Made by a program: the position numbers and the translations under genes. Of a stretch of 64,000 bases of DNA, positions 19,120-29,153 are shown piece by piece. Source of the DNA: Shimwellia pseudoproteus. Lineage in GTDB: Bacteria; Pseudomonadota; Gammaproteobacteria; Enterobacterales; Enterobacteriaceae. The notes under the pieces were generated by a model that was not told the DNA's origin, ran no database searches, and saw nothing but the letters and a program-made list of their open reading frames with translations. How positions within the stretch are numbered: the stretch's first letter is position 1; every line of letters begins with the position of its first letter. The stretch is from NCBI RefSeq assembly GCF_016415625.1, contig NZ_WBXP01000018.1:1-64000 (forward strand), read 5' to 3'.

Positions 19120-21383
19120 TGTTGTCATTACGGATCAGCGGTTGCTGTGTGGTTGGCGGGGTACTCCCGCTGTGCTGGCTGGCGTCACTTCCCGGGTTGC
19201 CGTTAACCGGGGCTGCGGTTCTGGTGGCTATCCTGCTGCTGCTTATCCCGCTTCGGGCGCTACGCTACACCGGTTTAATACTACTCATGGCCTGTTGGGC
19301 TTGTCTGGCGGGCCATCGGGTATTGTGGCCCGCCACGGCGCTGACCCAGGGGGTTATCCACGCCGAAGGGGAACTGCTAAGCCAGAACGAGGGGGGCCAT
19401 ACCCGGGTGGCACTCTACCGCTATAACGGGCAGCCGCTTTTCCCCCGGGTTAACGTACGGGTTCGCGGTTTACCTGCGTCCCCGGAGGTGTGCCCGGGCC
19501 AGCGCTGGTCAATGCACCTGCGGCTGCGTCCGGTACACGGCCAGTTGAATATTCCCGGGTTCGATAGCCAGCGCCGTGCCGTGGCCAACCGGCAGATCCT
19601 TACCGGCAAGGTGCTGAAGTCGCAACGGCTGTCCCACACCTGTAGCTGGCACAGCCGCCTCACTCGCCATATTACGACCGCTGCCGGAGAGCACCGCCAC
19701 GGCGCGGTGATCCGGGCGCTGGCATTTGGTGACCGCCGGGGGCTGCCAGAACCGGTAAGGCAGTTATTCCGGGATACGGGAACCGCGCACCTGATGGCGA
19801 TTTCTGGCCTGCATATTGCCCAGTCCGCCGGGGTGTTTTGGTTGCTGGCGCGGCTGGTGCAGTGGCTATTACCGGCGGCGGGTATTGGGGTTCGTATCCC
19901 CTTACTGGTGGGCATCCTCGGGGCGGCGCTGTATTGTTGGGTCTCGGGTGCAAATCCCCCGGCATTACGGGCGTTACTGGCACTGATGCTCTGGAGCCTG
20001 TTACGCCTTAGCGGGCGCAAATGGCCGCCGGAAACGGTCTGGCTATGCTGCGTGGCGGGGATCCTGTTTGCCGATCCGCTGACTATACTGTCAGACAGTT
20101 TTCGCTTATCGGCTTGCGCGACCGGCGCGCTGGTATTGTGGTACCGCTGGGTGCCGTTTGATTTAGCCGCGTATCCCCGCGGCTGGCGTTACCTGGCCGG
20201 GTTGGGGCATCTGCAACTGGGGATCAGCGCACTGCTGTTGCCGGCACAGGTGATTATCTTCCACGGCGTCAGCCTCAGCGCGTTTGCCGCCAATATGGTA
20301 GCGGTGCCGCTGGTCAGTCTGCTGGTGGTGCCGCTGCTGTTGGTGGGGATGCTCACCAGTGGGATCCCCGGGGCCGCCTGGCTGTGCTGGTGGCTGGCGG
20401 ATAACGTCCTGGATGCGGTATTGCGCGTGATGCACTGGCTGCCCCCGGGCTGGCTGGCGCTGGACAGCCGGGCAACGGGGCTGGCATTTATCCCGCTGGT
20501 GGTGATGGTCACCTGGCGGCTGGGATGGTACCGCAGCTCCCCGGCACTGGTACTGGCGATGCTGCTGGCGTGCACCAGTGGTTACTGGCCCACGGCCAGT
20601 GGCGGCTTGCGCTGGGCGGTGCATATGCTGGATGTGGGGAACGGTCTGGCGGTGGTGGTGGAGAAAGACCGTCGGGCGCTGCTTTACGATACCGGTAATC
20701 GCTGGCCGGGCGGGGACAGCGGCCAGCAGGCGATTATTCCCTGGCTGCGCTGGCGTGGGCTGGCGCCCGATGGGGTTATCATCAGCCACGGGCATCTCGA
20801 CCATATCGGCGGGCTGGGCAGCATTCAGCGGGCCTGGCCTGGGTTACCGGTATATAGCGCCATGCTGACCCCGGGCCACCGGCCGTGTTTTGCCGGGGAG
20901 GCGTGGCGCTGGCAGGGGCTGAGCCTGCAGGTGCTCTGGCCGCCGCGTAGCCGCCCGGGGGCAGAGAATAACCATTCCTGTGTGGTGAGGATCAGTGACG
21001 GCACCCACAGTATCTTGCTCACCGGGGATATTGAGCGCGCGGCGGAGTTGGCTATGCTGAAAACGCAGCGCGGTAATGTCCAGGCCAGTGTGTTACAGGT
21101 ACCCCACCACGGCAGCCGGACATCATCTACCGGGCAGTTATTACAGTGGGTGAATCCTCAGGCCGCGCTGGCGTCTGTGGCGCGCTATAATCCATGGCGT
21201 TTTCCGGCGCATCAGGTGGTGCAACGTTACCGTCAGCGCGGTATCGACTGGCACGATACCGGGCAATCTGGCCAGATTACTGTACAAATGTTTAGCGATC
21301 GGTTGGAAATTTTGAGCGCCCGCAAGCAAATTTACCCTCGCTGGTACCATCAGTGGTTTGGCGTACCTGCCGATAGCGGGTAG
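19119..21383 (+). CDS. ycaI: ComEC/Rec2-family membrane protein YcaI
   Basis: YcaI is the enterobacterial relative of the DNA-uptake channel ComEC. The start at the ATG at 19119, directly behind a strong AAGGAGG, gives 754 residues, the same length as E. coli YcaI; the upstream in-frame extension crosses the ihfB terminator. Order of parts: N-terminal hydrophobic region with a DUF4131-type domain, the central multi-pass Competence domain (including TGTAHLMAISGLHIA), then a C-terminal metallo-beta-lactamase-like domain with SHGHLDHIGG, NHSCVVRI and LLTGDIE. The metal ligands look complete. Natural transformation is not typical of these bacteria, so the role is uncertain. Confidence 0.95.
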   Translation: MLSLRISGCCVVGGVLPLCWLASLPGLPLTGAAVLVAILLLLIPLRALRYTGLILLMACWACLAGHRVLWPATALTQGVIHAEGELLSQNEGGHTRVALYRYNGQPLFPRVNVRVRGLPASPEVCPGQRWSMHLRLRPVHGQLNIPGFDSQRRAVANRQILTGKVLKSQRLSHTCSWHSRLTRHITTAAGEHRHGAVIRALAFGDRRGLPEPVRQLFRDTGTAHLMAISGLHIAQSAGVFWLLARLVQWLLPAAGIGVRIPLLVGILGAALYCWVSGANPPALRALLALMLWSLLRLSGRKWPPETVWLCCVAGILFADPLTILSDSFRLSACATGALVLWYRWVPFDLAAYPRGWRYLAGLGHLQLGISALLLPAQVIIFHGVSLSAFAANMVAVPLVSLLVVPLLLVGMLTSGIPGAAWLCWWLADNVLDAVLRVMHWLPPGWLALDSRATGLAFIPLVVMVTWRLGWYRSSPALVLAMLLACTSGYWPTASGGLRWAVHMLDVGNGLAVVVEKDRRALLYDTGNRWPGGDSGQQAIIPWLRWRGLAPDGVIISHGHLDHIGGLGSIQRAWPGLPVYSAMLTPGHRPCFAGEAWRWQGLSLQVLWPPRSRPGAENNHSCVVRISDGTHSILLTGDIERAAELAMLKTQRGNVQASVLQVPHHGSRTSSTGQLLQWVNPQAALASVARYNPWRFPAHQVVQRYRQRGIDWHDTGQSGQITVQMFSDRLEILSARKQIYPRWYHQWFGVPADSG

Positions 21384-21421
21384 AATGTGCGGCTATTTCA
21401 TTAGGATGTTGGTTAGACTGA

Positions 21422-23170
21422 ATGCATAACGATAAAGATCTCTCCACGTGGCAGACCTTCCGACGGCTTTGGCCGGTAATCGCGCCTTTCCGGCCGGGCC
21501 TGATTGTGGCCGCAGTGGCGTTAATCCTCAACGCAGCCAGTGACACTTACATGCTGTCGTTGCTCAAACCGTTGCTGGATGATGGCTTTGGTAAAACTGA
21601 CCGCTCTGTTCTGATGTGGATGCCCTTAGTAGTTATTGGGTTGATGCTGTTACGCGGTATCACCAGCTACGTATCAAGCTATTGTATCTCGTGGGTATCC
21701 GGTAAAGTTGTGATGACTATTCGTCGCCGTCTGTTTAATCACATGATGGGGATGCCGGTCTCTTTCTTTGATAAACAATCTACCGGGACACTGCTTTCCC
21801 GTATCACCTATGACTCTGAACAGGTTGCGTCGTCCTCTTCCAGCGCACTGATCACCGTGGTCCGCGAAGGGGCCTCGATAATCGGCCTGTTTGTGATGAT
21901 GTTCTACTACAGCTGGCAGTTATCGGTGATCCTGATAGTGCTGGCACCGGTGGTTTCTGTTGCTATTCGCATCGTGTCTAAGCGGTTTCGCAGTATCAGT
22001 AAGAACATGCAGAACACCATGGGCCAGGTGACCGCCAGCGCCGAGCAGATGCTGAAAGGGCACAAAGAAGTGCTGATTTTTGGTGGCCAGGAAGTTGAAG
22101 GGGAACGCTTTAACAAAGTCAGTAACCGGATGCGTCACCAGGGGATGAAAATGGTCTCTGCCTCGTCCATTTCTGACCCGATTATCCAGCTGATTGCCTC
22201 CCTGGCGCTGGCGTTTGTGCTCTACGCCGCCAGCTTCCCGAGCGTGATGCAAAGCCTGACGGCCGGTACCATTACCGTGGTCTTCTCCTCAATGATTGCC
22301 CTGATGCGTCCGCTGAAATCGCTGACCAACGTCAATGCGCAATTCCAGCGCGGGATGGCTGCCTGCCAGACCCTGTTCTCTATTCTGGATATGGAGCAGG
22401 AAAAAGACGAAGGCAAACGGGTTGTTGAGCGCGCTCACGGGGATATCGAATTCCGCAATGTGACCTTTACCTACCCGGGGCGGGATGTACCGGCACTGCG
22501 CAATATCAACCTCAAAATCCCAGCCGGGAAAACCGTCGCCCTGGTGGGGCGCTCTGGCTCCGGTAAATCAACCCTTGCCAGCCTGATCACCCGTTTCTAC
22601 GATGTGGACTCCGGTGAGGTGCTGCTTGATGGTCACGACCTGCGCGAATATACCTTGCGTTCGCTGCGTAATCAGGTGGCGCTGGTCTCCCAGAACGTCC
22701 ACCTGTTTAACGATACCATCGCCAACAATATTGCCTACGCCCGTACGGAAGAGTATGACCGTGCGCAGATTGAACAGGCGGCGACCATGGCCTATGCCAC
22801 TGACTTTATCAACAAGATGGATAACGGTCTGGACACGGTGATTGGGGAAAACGGCGTGCTGTTATCCGGCGGCCAGCGCCAGCGTATCGCGATAGCCAGG
22901 GCACTGCTGCGCGACAGCCCGGTGCTGATCCTCGATGAAGCCACCTCCGCGCTGGATACCGAATCCGAACGGGCGATCCAGGCGGCGCTGGATGAACTGC
23001 AGAAAAACCGCACCTCACTGGTGATTGCTCACCGGCTGTCTACCATTGAAAAAGCTGATGAAATCATTGTGGTTGAAGATGGCACCATTGTGGAACGCGG
23101 TAGCCATACGGATCTGCTGGAACAGCGCGGCGTGTACGCGCAGTTACACCGGATGCAGTTCGGCCAATGA
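21422..23170 (+). CDS. msbA: Lipid A ABC exporter MsbA
   Basis: MsbA is the essential inner-membrane homodimeric flippase that moves lipid A-core to the periplasmic face. The 582 residues equal E. coli. An N-terminal six-helix exporter domain is followed by the ATPase domain with Walker [10 protein letters not shown], signature LLSGGQRQR, Walker [13 protein letters not shown] and the switch [11 protein letters not shown]. The start at 21422 encodes [18 protein letters not shown]. Its stop overlaps the lpxK ATG, so export and lipid A synthesis are co-expressed. Confidence 0.99.
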   Translation: MHNDKDLSTWQTFRRLWPVIAPFRPGLIVAAVALILNAASDTYMLSLLKPLLDDGFGKTDRSVLMWMPLVVIGLMLLRGITSYVSSYCISWVSGKVVMTIRRRLFNHMMGMPVSFFDKQSTGTLLSRITYDSEQVASSSSSALITVVREGASIIGLFVMMFYYSWQLSVILIVLAPVVSVAIRIVSKRFRSISKNMQNTMGQVTASAEQMLKGHKEVLIFGGQEVEGERFNKVSNRMRHQGMKMVSASSISDPIIQLIASLALAFVLYAASFPSVMQSLTAGTITVVFSSMIALMRPLKSLTNVNAQFQRGMAACQTLFSILDMEQEKDEGKRVVERAHGDIEFRNVTFTYPGRDVPALRNINLKIPAGKTVALVGRSGSGKSTLASLITRFYDVDSGEVLLDGHDLREYTLRSLRNQVALVSQNVHLFNDTIANNIAYARTEEYDRAQIEQAATMAYATDFINKMDNGLDTVIGENGVLLSGGQRQRIAIARALLRDSPVLILDEATSALDTESERAIQAALDELQKNRTSLVIAHRLSTIEKADEIIVVEDGTIVERGSHTDLLEQRGVYAQLHRMQFGQ

Positions 23171-24144
23171 TCGAAAAGATCTGGTCAGGTCATTCGCCGC
23201 TCTGGCTGCTGTTATGGCCGCTCTCCCTGCTATACGGCCTTATCACTGCGGTTATCAGGCTCAGTTACCGGCTGGGCTGGCGGCGTAGCTGGCGCTCACC
23301 GGTACCGGTGGTGGTGGTGGGCAACCTGACCGCAGGCGGTAACGGCAAAACCCCGGTGGTTATCTGGCTGGTTGAGCAGCTAACAGCCCGGGGGATCCGG
23401 GTAGGGGTTGTCTCACGCGGGTACGGGGGGAAGGCCGGGCACTATCCTCTGCTGCTGTCGGCGGGCACCACCACCGCTGAGGCCGGTGACGAGCCGGTGC
23501 TGATTTATCAGCGCACCGGCGCTGCGGTCGCGGTGTCTCCTCGCCGGGCGGAGGCGGTCCAGGCGTTGATTGATCAGGCGCAGCCGCAAATTATTATTAC
23601 CGATGACGGGTTACAGCATTATGCCCTGTGCCGGGATAAAGAAATTGTGGTTGTGGATGGCGTACGCCGTTTCGGTAATGGCTGGTGGTTACCGGCCGGG
23701 CCGATGCGGGAGCGGGCAGGGCGTCTGCGATCGGTTGATGCGGTCATCGTCAACGGCGGTACCGCGCAGCCTGGGGAGATAGCGATGTCGCTGTCTCCAG
23801 GGCAGGCGGTTAACCTGAAAACCGGCGCCCGCTGTGATGCCAGCCAGTTGTCCCATGTGGTGGCAATGGCCGGTATCGGCCACCCACCGCGCTTTTTTGC
23901 CACACTGGCATCGCTGGGGGTGGTGACAGAAAAAAACGTCCCGCTCTCGGATCACTATGCGCCGTCTGCTGAGGCTATTCAGGGGCTGGTCGGCCCGGGG
24001 CAGACTCTGCTGATGACCGAAAAAGACGCCGTCAAATGCCGGGCTTTTGCCGAAGATAACTGGTGGTATCTGCCGGTGGATGCACAACTTGCCGCGCCGG
24101 ATGCCGAAAAACTGCTTGCTGAACTTCAGGCCCTGGTCAATTAA
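23167..24144 (+). CDS. lpxK: Tetraacyldisaccharide 4'-kinase LpxK
   Basis: LpxK phosphorylates the 4' position of the lipid A disaccharide precursor at the inner membrane. The protein has 325 residues, close to E. coli (328). A membrane-interacting hydrophobic segment spans about residues 11-31, and the P-loop TAGGNGKT is at 55-62. The DDGLQHYAL motif that carries the catalytic aspartate is present. The ATG at 23167 overlaps the msbA stop (ATGA), which indicates translational coupling. Confidence 0.97.
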   Translation: MIEKIWSGHSPLWLLLWPLSLLYGLITAVIRLSYRLGWRRSWRSPVPVVVVGNLTAGGNGKTPVVIWLVEQLTARGIRVGVVSRGYGGKAGHYPLLLSAGTTTAEAGDEPVLIYQRTGAAVAVSPRRAEAVQALIDQAQPQIIITDDGLQHYALCRDKEIVVVDGVRRFGNGWWLPAGPMRERAGRLRSVDAVIVNGGTAQPGEIAMSLSPGQAVNLKTGARCDASQLSHVVAMAGIGHPPRFFATLASLGVVTEKNVPLSDHYAPSAEAIQGLVGPGQTLLMTEKDAVKCRAFAEDNWWYLPVDAQLAAPDAEKLLAELQALVN

Positions 24145-24189
24145 TCACTGCGCCCGGGGCGGTTCACGCAGCGTATAACAGGATGCGTG

Positions 24190-25422
24190 ATGCCGCCTAT
24201 TGCTCTCTCCCTTCGTCAGGCCCGCCGGCTACAGCTGTCCGCCCTGGGCCTGCTGCGCAAACCGCGCCGTCATCCTCGTCCTGCTGACCTGCTCAGCGCC
24301 ATTGAACAAATGTCCCTGTTGCAGATAGACACCATCAATATTGTTGCCCGTAGCCCTTACCTGGTGCTGTTCAGCCGGCTGGGATCGTACCCGGCAACAT
24401 GGCTTGATGATGCGCTGGCCACCGGACAACTGTTCGAATACTGGGCCCATGAAGCCTGTTTCCTGCCGCGCCAGGATTTTGCCCTGGTGCGCCACCGGAT
24501 GCTGGACCCACAGGGAATGGGCTGGAAATACCATCACGACTGGATGACCGCACACCAGCAAGAGATAGGTGCGCTACTGGCGCAGATTGAGCGCCACGGC
24601 CCGGTGCGATCCGCAGATTTCTCCCACACCGGGAAGGGCAGCAGCGGCTGGTGGGAGTGGAAGCCCCATAAGCGCCACCTGGAAGGGCTGTTTACCCGCG
24701 GCGACGTGATGGTTGCCCGGCGGCACAATTTTCAGCGGGTCTACGATCTCACCCGGCGGATCATGCCGGAATGGGACGATGCCCGGGATCTTATCCCCCG
24801 TGAACAGGCGGAGGCCCGGATGCTGGAGAACAGCGCCCGTAGCCTGGGTATTTTTCGCCCGGAATGGCTGGCGGACTATTACCGCTTACGCAATGTCGAT
24901 CTGAAACCGCTGCTCACGGCCTGGCTGGACAGCGGCAGCATCATCCCGGTGGAGGTGGAGCAACTGGGCACGATGTACTTGCACCAGCAACAGTTGCCGG
25001 CACTGACGGCAGCCCTGGATGGAAAATTGCCCGCCACCCATACCACCGTACTGTCGCCGTTTGATCCGCTAGTGTGGGATAGGCGGCGGGCTGGGCAATT
25101 ATTTGATTTTAGTTACCGGCTGGAGTGTTATACCCCGGCGCATTTACGGCGTTACGGCTATTTTGTGTTACCGCTGCTGTACCGGGATGCACTGGTGGGG
25201 CGAATGGACAGCAAAATGCACCGTAAAGCCGAGTGTTTTGAGGTTATCAACCTCTACCTGGAAACAGAGACCCGTATAACCGCGGGGCTGATCAACGGCA
25301 TACGTACGGCCATCACCGATTTTGCCCGCTGGCAGGGGGCGGTGCAGATCCGCCTTAGCGAATTGCCCCCGGCGCTGGCCGCTCTGAGTGCGCTGGAGTG
25401 GGAAATCCCGCTGGTACCGTGA
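24190..25422 (+). CDS. ycaQ: HTH_42-family DNA glycosylase YcaQ (AlkX)
   Basis: YcaQ belongs to the AlkZ/AlkX glycosylases that unhook interstrand DNA crosslinks and remove bulky alkylated bases. I choose the ATG at 24190 rather than the adjacent GTG, giving 410 residues, the E. coli length. The QxD catalytic motif is present as Q45 and D47 in [11 protein letters not shown]. The family blocks [33 protein letters not shown] and [13 protein letters not shown] are intact. It lies 45 bp after lpxK in the same direction. Confidence 0.95.
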   Translation: MPPIALSLRQARRLQLSALGLLRKPRRHPRPADLLSAIEQMSLLQIDTINIVARSPYLVLFSRLGSYPATWLDDALATGQLFEYWAHEACFLPRQDFALVRHRMLDPQGMGWKYHHDWMTAHQQEIGALLAQIERHGPVRSADFSHTGKGSSGWWEWKPHKRHLEGLFTRGDVMVARRHNFQRVYDLTRRIMPEWDDARDLIPREQAEARMLENSARSLGIFRPEWLADYYRLRNVDLKPLLTAWLDSGSIIPVEVEQLGTMYLHQQQLPALTAALDGKLPATHTTVLSPFDPLVWDRRRAGQLFDFSYRLECYTPAHLRRYGYFVLPLLYRDALVGRMDSKMHRKAECFEVINLYLETETRITAGLINGIRTAITDFARWQGAVQIRLSELPPALAALSALEWEIPLVP

Positions 25423-25460
25423 TATTCTCGTCGCTATTGTTCGATCCGTCAGGAGGAGTT

Positions 25461-25643
25461 ATGGATCATCGTTTGTTAGAAATCGTCGCCTGCCCGGTAT
25501 GTAACGGCAAGCTCTACTTCAACCAGGATAAACAAGAACTGATTTGTAAGTTTGACGCGCTGGCCTTTCCGTTGCGGGATGGGATCCCGGTGCTGCTGGA
25601 GCACGAGGCGCGCTCACTGACTGCGGAAGAGAGTAAACCATGA
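25461..25643 (+). CDS. ycaR: Trm112-like small protein YcaR (UPF0434)
   Basis: This 60-residue protein has the same length as E. coli YcaR. It starts at the ATG at 25461 behind AGGAGG; the longer in-frame reading from 25398 overlaps ycaQ and lacks a ribosome site. The Trm112-type core is visible as [12 protein letters not shown] followed by [21 protein letters not shown]. Only two cysteines form a CxxC pair, with a third later. Its function is unknown. The gene overlaps kdsB (ATGA), so it is part of the Kdo/lipid A run. Confidence 0.93.
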   Translation: MDHRLLEIVACPVCNGKLYFNQDKQELICKFDALAFPLRDGIPVLLEHEARSLTAEESKP

Positions 25644-26386
25644 GTTTTGTCGTCATTATTCCTGCCCGCTACGCCTCTACCCGGCTGCCCGGTAAACCAT
25701 TAAAAGACATCAATGGTAAGCCGATGATTGTTCACGTGCTGGAGCGTGCCCGTGAATCCGGGGCGGAGCGTGTCATTGTGGCCACTGACCACCCGGATGT
25801 GGCCCGGGCCGTAGAAGCCGCCGGTGGTGAAGTCTGCATTACCCGGGCGGATCATCAGTCCGGCACTGAGCGCCTGGCGGAAGTGGTCGAAAAATACCAG
25901 TTCAGCGACGATACCCTGATAGTGAATGTTCAGGGCGATGAGCCGATGATCCCGCCGGTGATTATTCGCCAGGTGGCAGACAACCTCGCCCGGGTTGATG
26001 CCGGTATGGCGACCCTGGCAGTGCCGATTAGCGAACCGGAAGAAGCCTTCAACCCCAATGCCGTAAAAGTGGTGCGTGACGCGCAGGGCTTTGCGCTCTA
26101 TTTCTCCCGGGCGACCATTCCCTGGGATCGCGACCGTTTTGCCCAGACCCGGGACACCATTGGTGACTCTCTGCTGCGCCATATCGGCATTTATGGCTAC
26201 CGGGCGGGCTTTATCCGCCGTTATGTGAGCTGGGCGCCGGGCCCGCTGGAGCAGATTGAAATGCTCGAACAGCTGCGCGTGCTGTGGTATGGCGAGAAAA
26301 TTCACGTGGATGTGGCCAAAGCGACGCCTACCGTTGGGGTTGATACACCTGACGATCTGGCGCGGGTCCGCCAGGCGATGGCCTGA
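25640..26386 (+). CDS. kdsB: CMP-Kdo synthetase KdsB
   Basis: KdsB activates 3-deoxy-D-manno-octulosonate with CTP to make CMP-Kdo for the inner core of lipopolysaccharide. The protein is 248 residues, as in E. coli. The nucleotidyltransferase motif [15 protein letters not shown] at the N-terminus, [11 protein letters not shown] in the middle and [13 protein letters not shown] later are all family hallmarks. Its ATG overlaps the ycaR stop. A hairpin followed by T residues comes after it. Confidence 0.98.
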   Translation: MSFVVIIPARYASTRLPGKPLKDINGKPMIVHVLERARESGAERVIVATDHPDVARAVEAAGGEVCITRADHQSGTERLAEVVEKYQFSDDTLIVNVQGDEPMIPPVIIRQVADNLARVDAGMATLAVPISEPEEAFNPNAVKVVRDAQGFALYFSRATIPWDRDRFAQTRDTIGDSLLRHIGIYGYRAGFIRRYVSWAPGPLEQIEMLEQLRVLWYGEKIHVDVAKATPTVGVDTPDDLARVRQAMA

Positions 26387-26407
26387 TTTTTCCGTTAATC
26401 CCGTGCA

Positions 26408-26463
26408 ACCGCCGGAGATGCAGCGCCCCATATGGCTGGCGATGTGTCCCCGGCGGTTTTTTT
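26408..26463 (+). terminator. Terminator of the msbA-kdsB run
   Basis: ACCGCCGG (26408-26415) pairs with CCGGCGGT (26450-26457), and seven T residues follow. The 34-base loop may fold further. It sits just after kdsB and before ycbJ. Confidence 0.55.
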
Positions 26464-26584
26464 ATTCTCATTGTGCGGCGCCGGGCGGAATGAGGATTAA
26501 TTGCCGGGAACTTGATCTGACCGGATGACAGTTGCCCTGAGTATGCTCATGATGGCGGGTAGCGTGTTCGTGAGGGTGAAAACA

Positions 26585-27478
26585 ATGGAACAACTGCGCA
26601 ATGAACTGAGCCACTTACTGGGTGAGCGCCTGAGCCGCCTGGAATGTGTGAGTGAGAAACTCGACTCTACGCTGTGGTCGCTGTATGACAGCAACGGAAA
26701 TGCACTGCCCCTGCTAGCCAAAAGCTTTGTCACCCGGGGAGAGGCGGCCCAAATGGCCAGCAAGATGTCGATGCTGGCCCGGGCGGGCACCCTGCGTTTG
26801 CCCACCATCTACGGGGTGATAACCCATGACAATACCCCCGGCCCGGATGTGCTGCTGATGGAGCGCCTGCGGGGTGTTTCTGTGGAAGCGCCAACCCGCA
26901 CCCCGGCCCGCTGGGCGCAACTGAAAGACCAGATCGTTGAAGGGCTACTGGCCTGGCACCGTATCGACAGTGCGGGCTGTGTGGGAATGGTGGACAGCAC
27001 CCAGGATAACGTCTGGCCTAACTGGTATCGCCAGCGGGTGGAGACCTTATGGAGCACCCTGACCCAGTTTCGCAATACCGGCCTGACGATGCAGGATAAA
27101 GGGATTTTATTTCGCAGCCGGGAATACCTGCCGCAATTATTCGCCGGCTTTAATGATAACTGCGTGATGGTGCACGGTAATTTTAATTTGCGCAGTATGC
27201 TAAAAGATGCCCGCAGCGATCAGCTGGTGGCGGTGGTGAACCCCGGTCCGGTGCTGTGGGCCCCCCGGGAATTTGAACTGTTCCGGTTATACGAAGAAGG
27301 GCCAGACAGCGAGTTGTTCTGGCACTATCAACAGCGGGCGCCGGTGAGTGAGTCGTTTTTGTCCCGGCGCTGGCTGTATGTCATGTGGCGTGAAGTGGCC
27401 CAACTGGTGCAACACGGGCGCTTTGACCGCCCGGCATTCGACCGGGCCGCCAGTGAGTTACTGCCCTGGCTGGGCTGA
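26585..27478 (+). CDS. ycbJ: Kinase-fold family protein YcbJ
   Basis: The ATG at 26585 (MEQLRNELSHLLGERLS) gives 297 residues, the E. coli YcbJ length; a GAGGGTG ribosome site lies upstream. The general outline suggests an aminoglycoside phosphotransferase-like kinase fold: a VLLMERLRGVSVEAP hinge-like segment and HGNFNLRSML in the place of the HGD catalytic loop. The catalytic aspartate of that loop reads as asparagine, so kinase activity is doubtful; I recall the same in E. coli YcbJ. Function is unknown. Its 3' end overlaps the end of elyC by 21 bp on the other strand. Confidence 0.9.
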   Translation: MEQLRNELSHLLGERLSRLECVSEKLDSTLWSLYDSNGNALPLLAKSFVTRGEAAQMASKMSMLARAGTLRLPTIYGVITHDNTPGPDVLLMERLRGVSVEAPTRTPARWAQLKDQIVEGLLAWHRIDSAGCVGMVDSTQDNVWPNWYRQRVETLWSTLTQFRNTGLTMQDKGILFRSREYLPQLFAGFNDNCVMVHGNFNLRSMLKDARSDQLVAVVNPGPVLWAPREFELFRLYEEGPDSELFWHYQQRAPVSESFLSRRWLYVMWREVAQLVQHGRFDRPAFDRAASELLPWLG

Positions 27479-28237
27479 TACGCCATTCACCCGCTGCCAG
27501 ATCCGGCCCAGGGTTTCATACACCACCCGATCACTGTGGGTCAGCCACAGGGGGGAGGGCAAGGCCCTTTCCCAGGGGTTAAGCGGGGAGTCAATAGCCA
27601 GCTGGTTGGCCGGGGCCGGGATCGGGTTAAGACCGGCGTGGTGGAAGAAGATCATCGCCCGGGGCAGATGCGACGCTGAGGTCACCAGCAGGAAGGGGGC
27701 ATTACCGATGGTTTTTGCCACGGCGGCGGCCTCCTGGCCGGTATCTCTCGGGCTGTCGAGGGTGATGATGCTGTCCCGCGGAACCCCGAGGCTGACGGCA
27801 ACCCGGGCACCGGCTTCGGCGGTGCTGACCGGGTTAGTCTTTGCCGCCGCACCGGTGAAGATCATCGTTGATCCGGGGTTCTCTCGCCACAGCCGGACCC
27901 CTTCCGTGACCCGGGCGAGGCTGTTATTCACCAGATTTGAACTGGGGGCTCATTGCGGATTCCAGGTATAGCCACCACCGAGGACTACCACCCAGGCGAC
28001 CCGGGTTTTACCGGGCTGCCAGGTAGGGTAGTGATTTTCGATGGGGCGCAGCAGGCCATCGGCGACTGGTTGCAGGCTTAACAGCAGCAATGTGAGCCAG
28101 CTTGCTGTTAATAATATTTTTCCGGTTTTTTGCCAGCGGGTAAACCACAGCAACACAATGGCCAGCCCGATTACCAGCAAAAGAAAAGGCAGCGGCAGTA
28201 ATAAACCGCCGATAGCTTTTTTCAGGGTAAAAAGCAT
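27458..28237 (-). pseudogene. elyC: elyC (ycbC), interrupted by an in-frame TGA
   Basis: ElyC is an inner-membrane DUF218 protein needed for peptidoglycan synthesis at low temperature in E. coli. The full frame here is 260 codons, which equals the 259-residue E. coli protein, but codon 96 is TGA (plus-strand 27950-27952). It falls in YTWNPQ-stop-APSSNLVNNS, where E. coli has Trp. TGG to TGA is a single base change, and the frame is otherwise intact on both sides. The 95-residue first part has the two membrane segments and GGGYTWNP; the rest holds most of the DUF218 domain (NPGSTMIFTGAAAKTN, TSASHLPRAMIFF). No ribosome site supports a restart. A sequencing error is the main alternative. Confidence 0.85.
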
Positions 28238-28370
28238 CAGTGATGGTTCCTTTTTTGACCATATAGCAGAGAAACAGCGGGGATATTACACCCTGAGGGT
28301 TCATTATCCTTGCGCATGTGACAAAATAGCGCTTTTGCCAGTCGGCTACCTGAGTTTCGGAGTTGTAGCA

Positions 28371-29150
28371 ATGCAGGATCGCAATTTTGACGATATTGCC
28401 GAGAAGTTCGCGCGCAATATTTATGGCACGACCAAAGGCACGTTGCGCCAGGCGATCCTGTGGCAGGATTTGGATCGCTTATTTGACGCGCTACCGCAGC
28501 GCCCTTTACGGGTGCTGGATGCCGGGGGCGGGGAAGGGCAAACCGCGTGTCGGGTTGCCGAACGTCACCACCAGGTTACCCTGTGTGACCTTTCCCAGGA
28601 GATGCTGTCGCGTGCGCAGCAGGCGGCCCGGGAAAAAGGTGTGATCGACAATATGCATTTTATACATTGTGCGGCGCAGGACATCGGGCAACATTTGGAA
28701 AGCCCGGTGGATCTGATATTGTTTCACGCGGTACTGGAATGGGTCGCCGATCCCCAGGCGGTACTGGCGCACCTGTGGCAATGCCTGGCCCCGGGTGGCG
28801 CGCTGTCACTGATGTTTTACAATGCCAATGGTTTGCTGATGCACAACATGGTGGCCGGTAATTTTGGCTATGTTGAGCAAGGCATGCCGAAGCGCAAAAA
28901 GCGTACGCTCTCCCCGGACCACCCGCTGGATCCCCAGCAGGTTTATCAATGGCTGGCCGACATTGGCTGGCAGATAACCGGCAAGACCGGGGTGCGGGTT
29001 TTCCATGATTACCTGCGGGAGAAACACCAACAGCAGGAATGTTTTGACAGCCTGCTGGCGCTGGAGACCCGTTACTGCCGACAGGAGCCTTGGATAAGCC
29101 TTGGCCGTTATATTCATGTCACCGCCATCAAGCCGGAGAACCAAGGATAA
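28371..29150 (+). CDS. cmoM: tRNA 5-carboxymethoxyuridine methyltransferase CmoM (SmtA)
   Basis: CmoM uses SAM to methylate cmo5U at the wobble base of tRNAs, forming mcmo5U. The ATG at 28371 (MQDRNFDDIAEKFARN) gives 259 residues, close to 261 in E. coli. The SAM-binding motif RVLDAGGGEGQTA is clear, followed by CDLSQEML and FIHCAAQDI. The longer in-frame reading from 28041 would cross the divergent elyC gene. It lies 3 bp before mukF and heads the cmoM-mukF-mukE-mukB operon known in E. coli. Confidence 0.96.
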   Translation: MQDRNFDDIAEKFARNIYGTTKGTLRQAILWQDLDRLFDALPQRPLRVLDAGGGEGQTACRVAERHHQVTLCDLSQEMLSRAQQAAREKGVIDNMHFIHCAAQDIGQHLESPVDLILFHAVLEWVADPQAVLAHLWQCLAPGGALSLMFYNANGLLMHNMVAGNFGYVEQGMPKRKKRTLSPDHPLDPQQVYQWLADIGWQITGKTGVRVFHDYLREKHQQQECFDSLLALETRYCRQEPWISLGRYIHVTAIKPENQG

Positions 29151-29153
29151 ACT

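Noticed and set aside
27458-27931. Second half of elyC as a separate gene from a GTG
   Set aside because: No Shine-Dalgarno precedes the GTG, and the product would lack the membrane anchor and the start of the DUF218 domain. It is treated as part of the broken gene.
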